A DNA stretch of 21,514 nt from a virus, in the IMG/VR virus record IMGVR_UViG_3300021440_000136, positions 1 to 21,514 of that record; one strand, given 5' to 3'. Both the position numbers and the translations under genes were made by a program. The notes beneath the pieces are model-generated. The model did not search any database, was not told where the DNA came from, and saw only the letters and a list, made by a program, of their open reading frames with translations. Below are positions 20,535-21,514 of this stretch, one piece after another; position 1 is the stretch's first letter, and each line of letters starts with the position of its first letter.

Positions 20535-21514
20535 ATGCGCGTTGAAAACGTCAAGCGCGAGGTGGAGTCCGCTGGCACCATGCAGGTGAGCCGAGCAACC
20601 ATCAAAGCAACCCCCAAGATTTTCGACATGTTTGCGAACGATACCTACGCAAACAAGCCGGTGGCGATCCTTCGCGAGCTGGTTGCGAACGGGGTTGACG
20701 CCCACGTCGCCGCCGGGCGGGCTGACCGCCCCGTTGAAGTTCACCTGCCGACGGAACTCGATCCCACCTGCCGCATTCGCGATTTCGGCACCGGCATGCC
20801 TCACGACTTCGTGATGGGACCGTTCATGGCCTACACCGACGGATCGACCAAGGATAAGGACGACAGCGCAATCGGCGGCTTCGGTATCGGGTCCAAGTCA
20901 CCGTTCGCCTACGTCGATCAGTTCACGCTGCGTGTGGTTCACGAGGGGGTGCTCTCGGTTTACACCATGTTCAAGGATGAGGATGGCATCCCGGCGATCG
21001 GCCTGCAAGCGCAGACCACCACCGACGAGCCGAACGGCGTCGAAGTCAGCTTCCCGGTCGAGGATGCCGACATGCTCACGTTCCGTGAAGCTGCGCAGGA
21101 GGCGTTGCAGTATTTCCTGCCGCTGCCGCTAGTGTCCAACGGCACCCTCAACGGTCCGGACTACACCTACGTCGGCAACGGGTGGGCGATGCGACCGAAG
21201 GCAGGCGAACTCGGCGTGATCATGGGCGGCGTCCGCTATCCGGTCTCAAAGGGAAGCTTGGCGTGGGATGTGCAGAACGATAAGCAGATCTCTCCGCTGC
21301 TCGATTACGGCATCGACATCACGCTGCCCATCGGCGCTTGCGGCGTCGCCATGAGCCGCGAACAGCTCTCCTACGTGCCCAAGACCAGTGTGTCGATCGG
21401 TCAAGCCCTGCACGGCATTCTCGACGACGTGGTCAAGACCTTCGCCAACTACTTCGACACCTGCCAGACCGAATGGGAGGCGATGGAGAAGCTGATGAAC
21501 GAGGTCGGCACCGG
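20535..21514 (+). CDS. rIIA-like GHKL ATPase (N-terminal part, runs off window)
   Basis: ATG at 20535 with TAGGAGA upstream, 14 bases after the previous stop. The Bergerat-fold ATP site is complete: N-box LRELVANGVDAH (E48, N52, D55), G1 box RDFGTGMPH (D83, G85, G87) and G2 box GGFGIGSKSPF (G114-K121). The next 200 residues (VEVSFPVEDADMLTF, MGGVRYPVSKGSL, GVAMSREQLSYVP) resemble the second domain of phage T4 rIIA-like proteins, where a motif M-S-R-E-x-L-x-Y is usual. T4 rIIA with rIIB is needed to overcome exclusion by a resident prophage. The C-terminal part is outside the window. An MORC/HSP90-like ATPase of other use is possible but phage context favours rIIA. Confidence 0.8.
   Translation, partial: MRVENVKREVESAGTMQVSRATIKATPKIFDMFANDTYANKPVAILRELVANGVDAHVAAGRADRPVEVHLPTELDPTCRIRDFGTGMPHDFVMGPFMAYTDGSTKDKDDSAIGGFGIGSKSPFAYVDQFTLRVVHEGVLSVYTMFKDEDGIPAIGLQAQTTTDEPNGVEVSFPVEDADMLTFREAAQEALQYFLPLPLVSNGTLNGPDYTYVGNGWAMRPKAGELGVIMGGVRYPVSKGSLAWDVQNDKQISPLLDYGIDITLPIGACGVAMSREQLSYVPKTSVSIGQALHGILDDVVKTFANYFDTCQTEWEAMEKLMNEVGT

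Overview
The window looks like part of a large tailed phage (Caudoviricetes) or closely related prophage of a GC-rich bacterium, most likely an alphaproteobacterium. The reasons are GC-rich codon use, closely packed genes that overlap by ATGA, TGATG or TAATG, a GpA-type terminase next to a portal-like gene, tail-fibre-like proteins, a primase-polymerase/helicase, and an rIIA-type GHKL ATPase. No rRNA, tRNA, CRISPR array or complete insertion sequence was seen. A sphingomonad or Caulobacter-type host is only a guess.

Layout. (1) Positions 1-5246, minus strand: a structural and packaging operon. Read in transcription order it holds a small beta-rich protein, a short fibre-like protein, a 363-aa fibre-like protein, a 303-aa structural protein, a 70-aa repeat protein, the large terminase subunit, and the start of the portal gene, which runs off the window. 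(2) Positions 5247-5373: a divergent control region with one copy of an AATATAC-N3-GTATATT-type dyad. (3) Positions 5374-8350, plus strand: a coiled-coil protein (possibly the small terminase subunit) followed by a primase-polymerase/D5-like helicase, closed by a very strong terminator. (4) Positions 8404-10971: a leader followed by five unrecognised genes, one with a C-terminal helix-turn-helix and one with a membrane segment. This block carries four copies of the palindrome TGGGAC-YR-GTCCCA, two of them inside a coding sequence in different frames. (5) Positions 10977-11166: an AT-rich control region with nested inverted repeats, including two more copies of the dyad seen at 5309. (6) Positions 11165-16407: a long operon of small overlapping accessory genes. 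These include a small Hfq/Sm-like candidate, a protein with a duplicated IDWTKP motif, a gene apparently split by a frameshift, and an FGDN/GGQA-motif protein. (7) Positions 16467-21514: small genes separated by stem-loops, a 680-aa CNCC/YfaP-like protein, a conserved 132-aa phage protein, a WYL-domain protein and a GHKL (rIIA-like) ATPase that runs off the right end.

How it may work together (inference). The left arm builds and fills the capsid, the centre replicates the genome, and the right arm is probably early or middle takeover and host-interaction functions. The shared dyads at 5309, 10987 and 11140 suggest that one DNA-binding protein controls both the divergent structural/replication promoter and the accessory operon. 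The best places to look for undescribed biology are the palindrome family at 8677-10034, the control region at 10977-11166, the possible frameshift at 15522-15550, the Hfq-like small protein, and the YfaP-like/WYL/GHKL cluster.
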